Shown here: positions 36,063 to 47,430 of the stretch, piece by piece
Position numbering within the stretch: the first letter of the stretch is position 1
Layout of the letters: each line of letters opens with the position of its first letter
Source: Jacaranda mimosifolia
Taxonomy: Eukaryota > Streptophyta > Magnoliopsida > Lamiales > Bignoniaceae
Assembly: GCA_018894105.1 (NCBI GenBank)
Contig: CM032128.1
Coordinates: 14,179,001 to 14,243,000, forward strand
Length of the DNA stretch: 64,000 bases
Direction: 5' to 3'
Translations under genes and position numbers: made by a program
The notes under the pieces: model-generated
Database searches by the model: none
Told to the model about the DNA's origin: nothing
What the model saw: the letters and a program-made list of their open reading frames with translations, nothing else

Positions 36063-36150
36063 TTATTATTATTATTATTGTTGTTGTTGTTATTGTTGTT
36101 CTCTTCTTCTTCTTCTTCTTCTTCTTCTTATTATTATTATTATTATTATA
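36063..36150. repeat. Compound trinucleotide microsatellite
   Basis: (TTA)n, then (TTG)n, then (CTT)n, then (ATT)n. Present only in this unit, so it expanded after the unit was formed. Confidence 0.95.
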
Positions 36151-36257
36151 AGAAAAAGACAAATAGCTAAAAGATTCTCTTGTGAGCTACTTTTAGAAAA
36201 CCTAAGAAATATCATAAAAAAATATTAAACTCACTAGTATATAGCCATTGGAAAATA

Positions 36258-36703
36258 TTATCCCAACAAGAAAAATCACTAACAGATATTATCGAACTTA
36301 TATGTTTTATAGTGTTACATTATTGATATAGATTTGAATAAGAAGATTATAAAACACCTCTTATAAAATTTAGATAATTCAAGATGCAAGCTTCTATATT
36401 GATTTCGACCATTAACATGTAGGTGAATCCATTTTCCTCAAGAAACGCTTGGTATAATGAAGATCACTGAGCCATCAATCAAATAGTTCATTGAACAAAT
36501 TCACTGAAGAAATAGTTCACTAACATAAAAACGTATGGGCATCGTCTCTGAAGTGTGGGACAGTTGTTCAAAGCTGCTTTTGTTGGTTGAATCAATTATC
36601 AAAATAAGTAACGTGCTTTGAGGTTCCATCAACTCCAACTCAACTTTTCTCCATTCTATATTTTCCTAAATCATCCAGATTTTCATGTAAACTAAGTACT
36701 TAT
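36258..36703 (+). repeat. Array unit U11, type B, first segment
   Basis: Starts ttatcccaacaag; type B is shown by gtaggtgaatcc near 36419. It is broken at 36704 by copia element 1. The unit continues at 49576-49879 and 62222-63055, so both copia elements landed in this one unit. Confidence 0.85.
36699..36703. repeat. Target duplication of copia element 1, left copy
   Basis: CTTAT here and CTTTT at 49576-49580 differ by one base. Array sequence on the two sides joins correctly (aagtacttctctttaaatag type). Confidence 0.75.
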
Positions 36704-38974
36704 TGTTGGAATAGTGTCCCGCAAGCCAATTAGATTGGCCTTGTAAACTATTTTCTTATAAGACAATCTTGATTGAATGATATTCCTTCCATGCCCATCT
36801 TCATCTTATGCTCATTATTTACTTCACTGGCATTTGGATGAAATCCTTAGATCACATAAGACTACGGGACTTGATTGTGCTTTTGATGGTGATCATGGAA
36901 GAAGTCTTATACGGTCATGATCTTAAATCTTCCAAGTCATATGATCTTACAAGATAGGGCATCTAAGATTTGGATAGACTTGCACTAATGACGCATAAAT
37001 CCAAAGAGTTGGATTTTGTTTCAATCCATGAGCAATCTCATATGAGATATCGATGCATGTCAGTGGGTGTTTGTTAGAGAACAAGGCACTAAAGACCTAC
37101 TCGAGAATCCATTAGATAGCTAAAGTGGCAAGTCGGTAGTGACAAGTTCTCCAGCTTACGCTAGTGCATATTATTAGTCCTTTGACTTGAGAATCCATGG
37201 GAACCTTGTGTTTGGTTCTTATGCTTTTACTCTTCCTTGGTCACTTAGCAGGCCACTTGGGTTGAGATTGGGCATGGGCTACTAAACATGGAGGTTTGTG
37301 AGATCTAAGAGGGAATTCGACTCCTCGCTTTTGTGAAGAGCGAGTGAATCTCCTATGTATTCGATAATGATTGATTCCAAGAAATCCTTATGCAAGGAGA
37401 TGTGACAGTTTGAAAAGATGTTTCCAAAGATGAGATCACTAAGGGAATCGAACATTGAGAATAGAAGCATAGAATCGAGGCTATTAGGGAGCCGCCTAAT
37501 ATCTTGCCCTAGGCCTCTTTCTAGATAGGAGATGGAAGGACCGTATTTGCATGGTATGCGTAATGCTATAATGGCTCTCCAAGAGCATTCATTTTGGCCA
37601 ATTAATTGGTTTCCATGGGCTTGAGGTTGGACATTGACCATGGAGATTGGGTACTCTTCAATTAATGAGATTAATTGAATTGAGTTGCTTAGTTTAAAGG
37701 AGTTTGAACTAATGTGAATATTTGATATTCCATAAGTCACAAGGAGTTGTGAGCCCATGTCCAATGAATGGTAGAACCTAATGGGTCACATAAAAAAGAT
37801 AAATTGAATGACCCATTGAAGAAAGGAGAATTTTCTAAGTGTTAGAAAATTCACCCTTGACTGATTTTGAAGGAGGTGAAAATTGGAGTCATTTTTGGCT
37901 TGATCAATTTAAGAGTTAAATTGGTCAATTTAATTTAAGATTTAAATTAAGATAAATTAATTAAGAGTTAATTAAGATTTAATTAATTGATACCACATGA
38001 CTACCAATTGGTCAAACTAATTTAAGAGTTAAATTAATTTTGACTAGCCTAAAGAATTAAGTACTTTGATGTAAGTGTTAAGTCAAAGGATTATTAATTA
38101 AATTAAAGTGTTTAATTTGATTAAATTGGGGAGTTAATTTTGGATAGTATTATTGAATGAAGGGTTCATTTAATATGAAATTAGAATTCATTTGGAAGAC
38201 ACTTCATGAGATGAAATGTAAATTTCAAATGATATTCAAATTCACACAACACTAATTGTTAGTGGCCACCTTGGCATGGACATGTGGCATTCCCTCCTTG
38301 AAGATGATGCGTGACCACACACCATCCTCCTCCTATATGTAGATATGGGGAGCCGGGGGGGGGGGGGGCAGCCACTATGATGATTTATGCAAGGTGTACA
38401 TTATTCTCCCAACAACAAACTTTGTTAGTGGGCATCTAATAGTTGGATTCTTCCCAAACCTTTCCAAGCTCCTTCATCCTCCCCATCCATACTTGGCCTT
38501 ATTTCCTCCATTTCTTTGCAATTATCTCTAGATATTTTTGTAGAGAAAGGGTCTGTCCATTTGGTGCGTGGACTATCTCGTTGGAGGCAAAACATTTGGG
38601 TTGCTATTTGCTCTTGGGAAGCAGTTTCTAGCAGCCACTTGCAATGAGTTCTGGGAGTACTTATTTTGTTCTGATTGAGCTAAATTTTTTTCTGTAGGAT
38701 GTTCAAGGTGTTGAGGGGATACAATAAAATTTTCAGCTCAAAAGGAGAAGATTTACTTGGGGAAATCTGTTGGTGTTTCTGTTGCGCCAGTGAGGGGACA
38801 GCTTCTAGAGTTGAAGAGTGTTTTCTCTTGTTCCTTCATTTTCGGGTTCATCAAGGTATTTCCCTCTCTAAATATGAATCCTATGCATTTCTAGATCCTT
38901 GTGGATGTGTTTGGGCTAGTTTTATTCATTTTTTTCTTGAAAATATTTGGATCCTAGTGCCACACATACCTTCA
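36704..38974 (+). repeat. 5' LTR of copia element 1
   Basis: 2,271 bp, from TGTTGGAATAGTG to ATACCTTCA. Includes a TATA-like box at 38333-38345 and a 14-base G run at 38355-38368. ORFs inside (160 codons minus at 37282-37764, 93 codons plus at 38699-38980) are non-coding LTR sequence; the second recurs in the 3' LTR at 49276 simply because LTRs are duplicates. Confidence 0.93.
38333..38368 (+). promoter_or_regulatory. LTR promoter: TATA box and adjacent G run
   Basis: ctatatgtagata at 38333-38345 corresponds to the cleaner ctatatatagata of the 3' LTR. The G run starts about 20 bases downstream, close to where transcription would be expected to start. Confidence 0.6.
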
Positions 38975-38976
38975 AG

Positions 38977-38989
38977 TTGAATCGGAGCC
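38977..38989 (+). other. Primer-binding site of element 1 (degenerate)
   Basis: TTGAATCGGAGCC follows the LTR after AG, exactly where element 2 has an intact TGGTATCAGAGCC. Four positions have changed. Confidence 0.75.
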
Positions 38990-40911
38990 ATATTCATACA
39001 TGGGTATGGAATTTGCTTGGATGATTGGTTCTTGTGAAGAATTGATCAACATAACCATGTACTCAATCCATATGATGGGTTGGAGTATATGGATGATCTT
39101 GTTTGCGGCTCCTTGATTAATGGGTTAAATCATGTGATGGGTATGTTTTAATTCATTTTTTCCAATGTTGAATTTTGATTTGGCATTGGTGGGTGTTATA
39201 TGATGATTTAGCATGTTGTGAATGGCCTTAAGTTGTTTTGGTCATTTTTGGTTCCAATATGATTGGAGAAAATTGGAGATTCTTTGAAGAATTTGATTCT
39301 TGCTTAAACTTGTTTTTCAAGCAATATTGAACACTTGATATTTCAGTTTTAAAAGGTGCTTTAATCTGAAATTTTTATCCATATTGTGTGTTTTGATGTT
39401 TAGAAGGTGTTCTAAAAATCTTGGTGCACAAAAATTGAGCCAAAAATGGCTTAACTCGCTCATGACCCCAAAACAGGGGAGCTGCCGGCCCTTGGCAGCA
39501 CATAGCAGGGCAGTGGCCGAGATTTGCTGCCCAGCTGTGTGCATGCCTCGACCAGAAGCATCTGGTTGGGTTTGGGACGAGTTTTGAGTTTTCTTTTGGT
39601 TCCTTCAGTGACCAACCTTATTTTGAAACACACACAATGGATGCACAAATGTTGTGCAAGTTCTCAAGTTATGTTGGGCACTTTTGATTGCTTGTAAACC
39701 TTGTAAAAGTTAATTAACAATTGTAGCAAAAATATGATGCATAAATGTTATGCTTGTTTTTGCATGACCAATTGTTTGTTAATATGGTTAGCATTTAATT
39801 GATGGAATTGAATGTCAATTCTTGATTTATTTATTGTTCATTTAAGTGTTGAACGGATGATGAATGAATGGGGATGATCACGAGCCTTTAATATTGATTT
39901 TATTTCTTTCAAATTGTTGAAAAGGGTTGTATTAAATTGGGGCTTGCATGCCTCTTAATTTCTATCTTGTAAATGTTATGAAAGTAGAATCACTAGGAGT
40001 GATGATTTCTTTCTCATGAAAATGTTACAAGGAGCAGAGAAGACCATTGGAGGCATGAAGACCCATGAATGTATGAGATACGCTCATGTAAAAGCTAGAT
40101 TTAATCAACCCACTTAAAATCAACTAAGTGATGCACCTATGGCTCTAAGTGCATCACTTGGTTAGGCTCATGGTCATCCCACCCTATAAGCATGCTAGGC
40201 GCATTTGATTATTTATACTTTCCATATCCTATTGATGTATGAGATGCATGATTGGGATAGAGAGAACCTAAATAAAAAGATAAAATGATGAGATCTTTGC
40301 AATAAAAAATCCTCCACTTGGAATGTCCAAGTGCTTTCAAATATTAAGTCAGATGGATACGAATTAAAAGAAGTTTTATTAATCTATGCCTTCTACTAAT
40401 AGTATGTGGCATGATGATGCTACCATTATTTGTGTGATGTCTCAAGAGTCGTGGGTCACACTTGTAGTGGAAAGCTATGACCATATACTTAGCATGAGAT
40501 ACACCTTTGATTTAAGAATGTCCATGCATTGGCACACGAGTCGTGGGATGTCGTGGGTCCTTCTCGAATTGAAGAATGATTGGTAAGTACGACTTAACAC
40601 CTAGTAATGTGGATGTCTCACGAGTTGTGGGTCAAAATATATCAAGAGTTGTATGAGATGCAATTAGTAAAAGTTTTTTACCTTTGGATTGTTTGTGGAT
40701 GTCTCACGAGTCGTGGGTTCACTTGCAAGTTCTTAGGATCTTGATTCTCACTAGGAAATGTGATTTCCCAAATTCTTCTAGAGGGTGAAGGATTTGATAA
40801 TATAGTGGGAGAAAAACATGCTTGAAAGACCATGAACATGTTTTCGATATCAAATTTCAATCACATGCTTATATTCTCTTTTTCGCCTTTGAGGATTTGT
40901 GAATCTCAAAA
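38990..40911 (+). other. Leader of element 1 with repeated hairpin motif
   Basis: About 1.9 kb between primer site and gag ATG with no recognisable protein. Four copies of a cacgagtcgtggg-like motif occur at 40436-40720. A matching leader of 1.9 kb lies in element 2 (56430-58370). ORFs at 39317-39648 overlap on both strands and show no domain. Confidence 0.7.
40436..40720 (+). repeat. Four copies of a near-palindromic leader motif
   Basis: Copies of gatgtctcacgagtcgtggg at 40436-40457, 40535-40560, 40611-40633 and 40697-40720, spaced about 65-90 bp. The core cacgagtcgtg is nearly self-complementary. The relative in element 2 is found three times at 56623-56930. Confidence 0.8.
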
Positions 40912-41428
40912 ATGGCTAATAAACTACTCAATGTTATTTCGGAAACCAATAAACCAACCGAGCCTAACTTCCACGATTGACTTAACCTCAAAAATTATTC
41001 TAGATTCCTAGAAGCGGATAGATGTCCTATATCAAGGTGCTCCTAATCCCAAGGGGATTGTTGTAGATCAAGAGATATGTGAAAAGTTCACGAATTGGGT
41101 TTAGGATTGTCCTATCCCTTAGTCTCATGATGGCATCTACAAAACTTTATAATGTGTCAAAGACACATGAATAGTACCTTGGTTAAAATTTACAAGAGTT
41201 GTAAAGCAAATGAGGTACGAGAAGTTCATGTTGTCAAAAGAGATTTTTCAAGTTAAGATGGATGTGAAGTCATGTGTCATCGACTACAGTCCAAAGATGA
41301 TTAAACTTAGAGAAGCTTTTTCAACTTGGACATAGTGATGGACAATGATCTCTATGATGATTTGATCCTCACATTCTCGCCGACTTTTATTGATCAAATT
41401 GTTGATCTAGAAAGGAGACTACCATGAC
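40912..41428 (+). pseudogene. Copia element 1 gag, N-terminal part
   Basis: ATG at 40912 begins MANKLLNVISETNKPTEPNF, then a stop in the place of the usual Trp, followed by LNLKNYSRFLEADRC. Later frames include SCVIDYSPKMIKL- and NDLYDDLILTFSPTFIDQIV-like stretches, matching the gag (UBN2-type) of copia elements and the better preserved gag of element 2. It is cut at 41428 by the solo LTR. Several frameshifts and stops are present. Confidence 0.8.
41424..41428. repeat. Target duplication ATGAC, left copy
   Basis: ATGAC immediately precedes the solo LTR and recurs at 44162-44166. Confidence 0.9.
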
Positions 41429-44161
41429 TGTAACACCTTGAATTTTGAGATACTAAATAAAACAAAATATGAAAGTGATACGTTTGGCTAGATTAATTTT
41501 GAATTAGATTCAATTACAATTAAGAATTAAAAGTTTATAATCGATGGTTGAATTGTAAATAAAAAAAAGGACTGTAAACAATTATAAAGTTTAACGGGTG
41601 AATGTGGGCAAGTTAAAAGTTGGAGGACTTTAAAATAATAAAATTTGGACTTGATTGCCCAAAAATAGAAAAGTTAGAGGCCAATGTGTAGGAATGAAAA
41701 GTTGAAGGGCTTAATTGAAGGTTAGGGACCAAAATGAAGGCGGTTTAAGAGTTTTGGGGTAAGATTGTAGGCGGTCCAGAAGTTTTAGGGCCAATTTGTA
41801 AGAGGTTGGAAAATTAGTGATATATTTACAATTGAGGACAAAATTTCCTCAAATTCTCAAAAATTGCCCAAACTTCACCCCATCGACGAATCACCAGAAA
41901 ATGACCACCAAACTCAAAACCAAGACCATGGTTGCATTCCTGTCAACTTAAGGAATACAACCATACCAACTTTGACAAAAACGACCAATGTAGCAGCCCA
42001 AAAATGGACGTGACGGCAAGCTCGTGGCGGGGTTAGAGGTTCTTCGGTGTACGACGGCGGAACGAGGTAGGACTTTGGTGGGTTTTGGTCGTGAGGAGGT
42101 GGGCAGTCTGGTGGGGGTCCTAATTTTGGGTTTTGACTAGCAGTGGTGGGAGAATTAACAGTGATGGCAAATTGGCTGGCTTCCTAGCTTCAAAACTAAA
42201 AATTATTTGGGGGGTTTTGCTTGCCGTGGTGAGCCGCGCCTGGTGATGGTGGCAATCTTCATCTCCAATGGTGGTGAGTGGTGGCAATTTCAAGGCAATG
42301 TGTTCCAAATTTGATTCAGGACTCGTCTAAGCTATTCTCAGCTTCAGATAGGATCCCGATTCGACCCAATTTGGGTAATTTTTAATAATCAAATTTTAAT
42401 TCGATTGAATTGTTGAATGTAATTAGATTTTTGGGTTTAGAATTATGATCTATATTAAGACTGTCAAACTATAATTTAGCCCAAGTTATGGATTAATTTT
42501 GTAATTATTGTAATATTGAACTCAATCGGCCCAAAGGAATACCTTTAAGACTTTAAGTGAAATTTTGATTATTTGTTTACTGGTTCACTGAATTAAGAAT
42601 AATAATGGATGGCTATAAATGTTTCAATGTCCTATGGAACTTCAGGAAATTATGACCGAACAATTGAAGTAATTGAGGGCTAGATAAGGGCACTTAAGTG
42701 CATTAAGAATTATAGTTTAGAAATCAAAATAACATTGGTTTAGGTTGTTCTATTCTGGACTTTGAATTGGTTAGAAAGCAAAGGCATGGACTCTCCAAGT
42801 AGCTAAGGGTTATCATATCCAATCGTCTTATCAAACAAAAACTAGCGGAATTATGTCAGAATAACCTAAAGTTCGATAAGGACACTAACTATATTTGTGC
42901 TTAAGATTTAGAGGTTAATAGGATGACAACTCATGTTATCTTATGACAGCTCTCAGTCGTCTGACTAGGAAGCTAGGACTTGAGCGATCATACAACTAGG
43001 AATCCTTTTGCATTTGACAGGTGAGTTTATACTCAATAGTATGTGATTCCTTTGTTGGGGAAAGAACATATATACTTGCTGATATATCCTGGTCATTTAC
43101 TTCCTTTTAACTTATGTGTTGAAAATAGTATTCCACATCGCCCTTTTATACTGAGGACTTCTATTGATAATGATTGATATCGCTTTACATGAAATTTGGT
43201 GATTGTGTTAAGGAAGTAGAAAATGATTTCGAAATATTCGCCATGTTTATGTTGGAACAAACTTGATATGGAATTACTGGTTATTTGTTTTCATGGCAAA
43301 CTTATGTGTCAATCAAAAATTTTGTTGGACAGATAAAGTACATGATGTACATGAGAAAATTATATCTTGGGAATGGGCCTTGGGATTGGTTATGAAAGGC
43401 GGCTGGGAAGAATGATTCGCAGAAATAGATCTTTCGGCCGATACCCATACATGATGTACAAAACCCCTACTCAGTAGGCTGGCTAAAGCTAGCTGCCTAT
43501 GAGCGGGATCAGGCATGTGGCTAGACATGCCTAATAGAGGATCAGGTATCCGAGCCGATCACTAAGTACTTTGGAGGGATAAGGATTTCAATCTTTATGA
43601 AAGTAGAGTGATAAGATAGGAGAACCACCAATAGCAAAATTGTGAAAGTAATTGATATGTTGATCCTTATGCCTCGAGATTTAATCCTGGTGAGGGATAG
43701 TGAATTTTGCGAAGTCTCATCACTGGTGTGGGATGGTCGTGAGATAGATCATGTAAAATTTTGACTAAAACCTTCTCTCACCACTTTTGAAAATTTTAAT
43801 GCCTCTATATGTCTCTTATATAATATTTGTGAAATTGTCACTTTGTTATTATTGGTAAACTATCTCACTACATCATTCAGACTTATGTTGCTTCATTGTT
43901 ATTTTTTGTTCTTAACCTCAAATAAGAACGAGTGACGGAGATAAGCTAACCTAGGTGACACATAAAGTACTGAGAGTGATAGAAGTGCTAGCCGTGAATT
44001 CTAACATTTTGATTCATAGTTGTATCTCTGTTGAAGATTTGTTGCAAAAATTAAATACGTTGGATTTTGAGAAAGGTATTTTCTATTGTTCAGGAGACTT
44101 GTGGAATATATTTGAGTAGCGCCTTGTACGGGAGTAGACACCTCTCGATCAAAGCGTTAGA
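41429..44161 (+). mobile_element. Solo LTR of a Ty3/gypsy element (TGTAACACC type)
   Basis: 2,733 bp beginning TGTAACACC and ending GCGTTAGA, so the inverted TGTAAC/GTTACA ends are intact but for one base. It is flanked by a perfect ATGAC duplication, and gag coding resumes straight after it. Phrases such as gggaccaaaatgaagg and gaggacaaaatttcctcaaa near 41730-41850 are typical of long LTRs of plant chromoviruses (Tekay/Del type). There is no internal region, so it arose by recombination between two LTRs. Small ORFs inside are not genes. Confidence 0.85.
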
Positions 44162-44600
44162 ATGACAAGGGCAATATCTTTGATATTTGTTCATTTCTCC
44201 AAAGTCTATGGGCCCTAGAGGTGCTAGAAAGGGAGGTAAAAGAAAGAAAAGTTTTTCCTCATAAGGAAGACAACTATTAAAGGCATCCGGTGGAGTCAAG
44301 AAGATTACAGAGGAAATAGTCAATATTACTTGTTTCTACTTTGGCGAGATGGGCCATTGGAAGTGGTATTGCAAGGAATACATTGCAACCCTCAAGAAGG
44401 GTATGTACTTTATTGAAGTGCATTTAAGGATAAATTCTTCCTCATGGATATATGATATGGCATGTGGTTCTTATCTTTGTAAGTTGTTACAAAGAATAGA
44501 AAGAAGAATAAACCTAAGTGATGTGGATATAATCCACCACCTTGGCTAAGAAACAAGAGTTGTGACCAAAGCTGAAGGCGTATATTAAGTTAGACTTAGG
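44162..44600 (+). pseudogene. Copia element 1 gag C-terminus and zinc knuckle
   Basis: Gag resumes after the solo LTR with KSMGPRGARKGGKRKKSFSS, a basic stretch, and then CFYFGEMGHWKWYC at 44331-44372. This is a CCHC zinc knuckle whose second cysteine is replaced by Phe. In element 2 the same site is broken by a 1-nt deletion. The domain would bind the genomic RNA in the particle. Confidence 0.8.
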
Positions 44601-44830
44601 GAATTCCATACTTATATTGGACCTTTGTTATAATGTACCATATATTGTTGAGAACATTATTTCAATTCCCGTTTTGGATAGTAAAGGATTTGATCGTTCT
44701 CTATCAAATACAAATTGAAGGCATTAAAGGATGGGTTCTTTAATTGTTTATGGTACACTTGACAAAAGATTGTATATATTGGATTCTCAACCATCACTAA
44801 TGCACTTTCAACAAAGTAAGAAAGTTAGAT
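44400..44830 (+). pseudogene. Copia element 1 protease remnant
   Basis: A frame reads SSSWIYDMACGSYLCKLLQR, with the catalytic Asp codon at 44454-44456. The residue after Asp is Met. Element 2 keeps DTACGSHLCN at this place. Downstream the frame moves (YIKLDLGNSILILDLCYNV, then PVLDSKGFD), indicating several indels. Confidence 0.75.
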
Positions 44831-44849
44831 AACCAAGAAGATGTCGTTC

Positions 44850-45651
44850 TTTAGCATGCAAGACTTGAGCAAATTTCTAAGAATATGATGAGCAAGATGG
44901 AAGCTCTCTAAGCACTAAAAGTTAGTAGCATTGAGAACTTTTCTACTTGTGAATCTTGTTTGAAGGGAAAAACGGCCAAGGCTAATTTTGTAGGACAATC
45001 GGAGCGCTCCACAAGTCCTTTGGATTTGATCAATGTAGATGTTTGTTGCCCACTAAGAGTTAGTGCGAGGGAAGGTTATTCCTACTTCATCACTTCACTA
45101 ATAATTATAGTCAGTTCGAACATGTGTATCTTATGAAGTACAAGTCCGAAGACTTTGAAAAGTTCAAAGAGTATATGAGTGAAGTGGAAAAGAAATTGAC
45201 ACTTAGTATTAAAGCTCTTCAATCGGATCGAGGGAGAGAATACTTAAGTATCGAGTTCTTGGATTATCTAAAGGAGAAAGGGATTATCTCTCAATGGACT
45301 CCACCCGGCACACCCCAAGACAATGGAGTAACCAAGAGGAGAAACTGTATCTTATTAGACATAGTACATTCCATGATGAGCTTTTCTGATGTGCCTATAT
45401 CCTTTTGGGGATATGCTTCAGAAACGATGGTGAAGTTACTAAATATAGTACCTTCAAAGTCGGTACCAAAGATGCTGCATGAGATGTGGTATGTTAAAGT
45501 ACCCTCTTACTACTTCCTAAGGGTTTGGGGGTCCCTTGCTTACGTGAGACGGATAGTGGGAGACAAGTTGGATAATAGATTCACCTTGTGCAAGTTTGTG
45601 GGATACTCAAGAAAGTCTATGGGTTATTACTTCTACGATCCCTCAAAATAA
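44850..45651 (+). pseudogene. Copia element 1 integrase remnant, catalytic Glu lost
   Basis: The pre-integrase zinc region reads HARLEQISKNMMSKMEAL, then CESCLKGKTAKANF with its Cys pair. The core has DLINVDVCCPL (first Asp), SDRGREYLS (second Asp) and TPPGTPQDNGVTKRRN. In the last block the conserved Glu of the DDE triad is Lys (codon 45334-45336). The open stretch from 45124 to 45651 is 175 codons, the longest uninterrupted one of element 1, and ends with KFVGYSRKSMGYYFYDPSK. The element could not integrate with this enzyme. Confidence 0.9.
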
Positions 45652-45849
45652 AATGTGTTCGTTTTGAGGAAAGCTACCTTTTTGGAAAAGGATTTTCTAT
45701 TAGATAGAAATGACGTTGTTCAAGATGATCCTCAAATCCCACAAGTGGTGAGAATAAATAAATATCAAAGAGCCTTACACACAACCTTTGAGAAGGTCGG
45801 ACTAGATCAAGAAGCAACCTAAAACGTTCAGATTCCTTCATGAGACGGG

Positions 45850-46650
45850 CCAATCGAAGAGTGATATGAAGACCTATGATGAAGCTATTTTGGACATAGA
45901 CTTGGGACATTGGCTTAATGCCATGAGATTTGAAATAGACTCCATGTACTCCAACAAAGTATGGACTTTGTTAGATCCACTGAAGGGAATAGTTTTTGTT
46001 AGTTGCAAGTGGATCTATAAGCGAAAGCTAGGAATTAATGGAGAGGTAGTGACCTTTAAGGTGCAACTACTGGCAAGGTCACACTTAAAGACCTGGAATC
46101 AATTTCGAGGAAATCTTTTCATCGATTGCAACGCCTAAGTCCATTCAGATTCTACTTGCCATAGATGCATATTATGACTATGAGATATGGCAAATAGATG
46201 TGAAAACCACTTTTCTCAATGGAAACATTGAAGAAAAAAAATCTATATGGAGCAACCACAAGGTTTTACATCCAAGTGGAGTGAGCAAAATATTTGCAAA
46301 CTCCAGAGATCTATTTATGGACTCAAACTAGCATCCCGAAGATGGAACATACATTTTGATTAGAAAGCCAAATCATTTGGCTTTGTCAAAAAGGTGTATA
46401 AACCTTGTGTGTACAAAAGGCTAATGGGAGTAATATACAATTTATTGTACTTTATGTCGATGACATCCTTTTCATTGGGAATGAGGTAAGAATGTTAGAG
46501 TGTACTAAAGCGTGGTTATCTACGCAATTCTCCATAAAGGATTTGGGAGACGCATCCTACGTATTAAGAATACGTATTTATAGAAGTATATCGAGGAGGA
46601 TGCTGGGGCTTTCCGAAACCCAACACATTGATTAAGATACTAAAGGGGTT
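45850..46650 (+). pseudogene. Copia element 1 reverse transcriptase remnant
   Basis: Starts with YDEAILDIDLGHWLNAMRFE and VWTLLDPLKGIVFVSCKWIY (45866-46138). The palm motif FIVLYVDDILFIGN is intact, with YVDD at 46453-46464. The ORF runs on through WLSTQFSIKDLGDASYVL. Frameshifts lie near 46090, 46230 and 46380, so no single frame covers the domain. Confidence 0.9.
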
Positions 46651-47165
46651 TAGTATGGAAGAATCTAAGAGGGGATTTATCCCATTGGGACACGATCTTC
46701 ATCTATCCAAGTCTATGCCCTTTAGACTAACAACAAGAGACATTGAATGTCCCATTTACCTTATGCAGAGCATAATGTATGCAGTTTAATGTACAAGACC
46801 AGATGTGGGACACGCTCTAAGCGTTACGAGCCATTTCCAATCCGATCTCAGTGAGAGTCACTGGACAACCGTAAAAGCAATCCTTAAGTACTTGAGAAGG
46901 AATAATGATATGTTTTTCGATATACAACAATGGAGAATTGAAACTCAAGGGGTTTTTGGATTCTAGTTTTCAATCCGATGTAGATGACCTAAAATCCACT
47001 TTTGGATTCATATTTTGCCTCAATGGTGGTGCGGTGAGTTGGAAGAGTTTCAAACAAGACACTACAACCGACTCTACCACTAAGGAGAAATAATTTGTGG
47101 TTTTGGAAACCATAAAGGAAGGTGTTTAGATGAAAAACTTCAGCTAAGAGTTAGATGTAGTGCCT
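46640..47165 (+). pseudogene. Copia element 1 RNase H remnant
   Basis: FLDSSFQSDVDDLKSTFGFI and NGGAVSWKSFKQDTTTDSTT (46905-47093) mark the RNase H domain of copia elements, followed by a stop in place of the catalytic-side Tyr and by VVLETIKEGV. A connecting segment (SMEESKRGFIPLG-like, 46650) lies upstream in another frame. Confidence 0.85.
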
Positions 47166-47415
47166 AGCGTGCATAAGCCCATGGTTGTCTTCGGAAGACA
47201 GCTTAGGACTTGAGCCATGATCTCATTAGTGATCTAAACATAGTAAATGCATTATCATTTGATATATGATATAAACTGATAGAGGCGACAACTGAGTGGA
47301 TAAAGCTGCCTCAGAAGATAATATAGCAGAACCATTGTTTAAACCCCTATATGCAAACGGTCTTTGAAGGACATCTTGAGAAGATGGGCCTTAAGGCTAT
47401 GGGGAATTGGCTTTA

Positions 47416-47430
47416 GGGCAAGTGGGAGAT
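47416..47430 (+). other. Polypurine tract of element 1
   Basis: gggcaagtgggagat lies immediately before the 3' LTR start TGTTGAAATAG. Same composition as in element 2 (52536-52549, minus). Confidence 0.85.

Larger units (their letters stand above)
34731..36257 (+). repeat. Array unit U10, type A, 3' segment
   Basis: Continues the unit from attgtgcttctcaatacatc. The type A marker aaatgtttaaagttc (near 34893) matches U0. The terminal hairpin at 35738-35757 and CTAGT at 35765-35769 are the best preserved of the window. Also holds a compound microsatellite at 36063-36150. Ignoring the insert, the unit is about 1.87 kb. Confidence 0.85.

Noticed and set aside
37282..37764. 160-codon minus ORF, one of the longest in the window
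   Set aside because: It lies inside the LTR of element 1 on the antisense strand, is interrupted in the paired LTR, and shows no domain.
41429..44006. Solo LTR ending at CTAACA (44006)
   Set aside because: Flanking bases do not match, and gag coding does not resume there. The end at 44161 gives a perfect ATGAC duplication and resumed gag.
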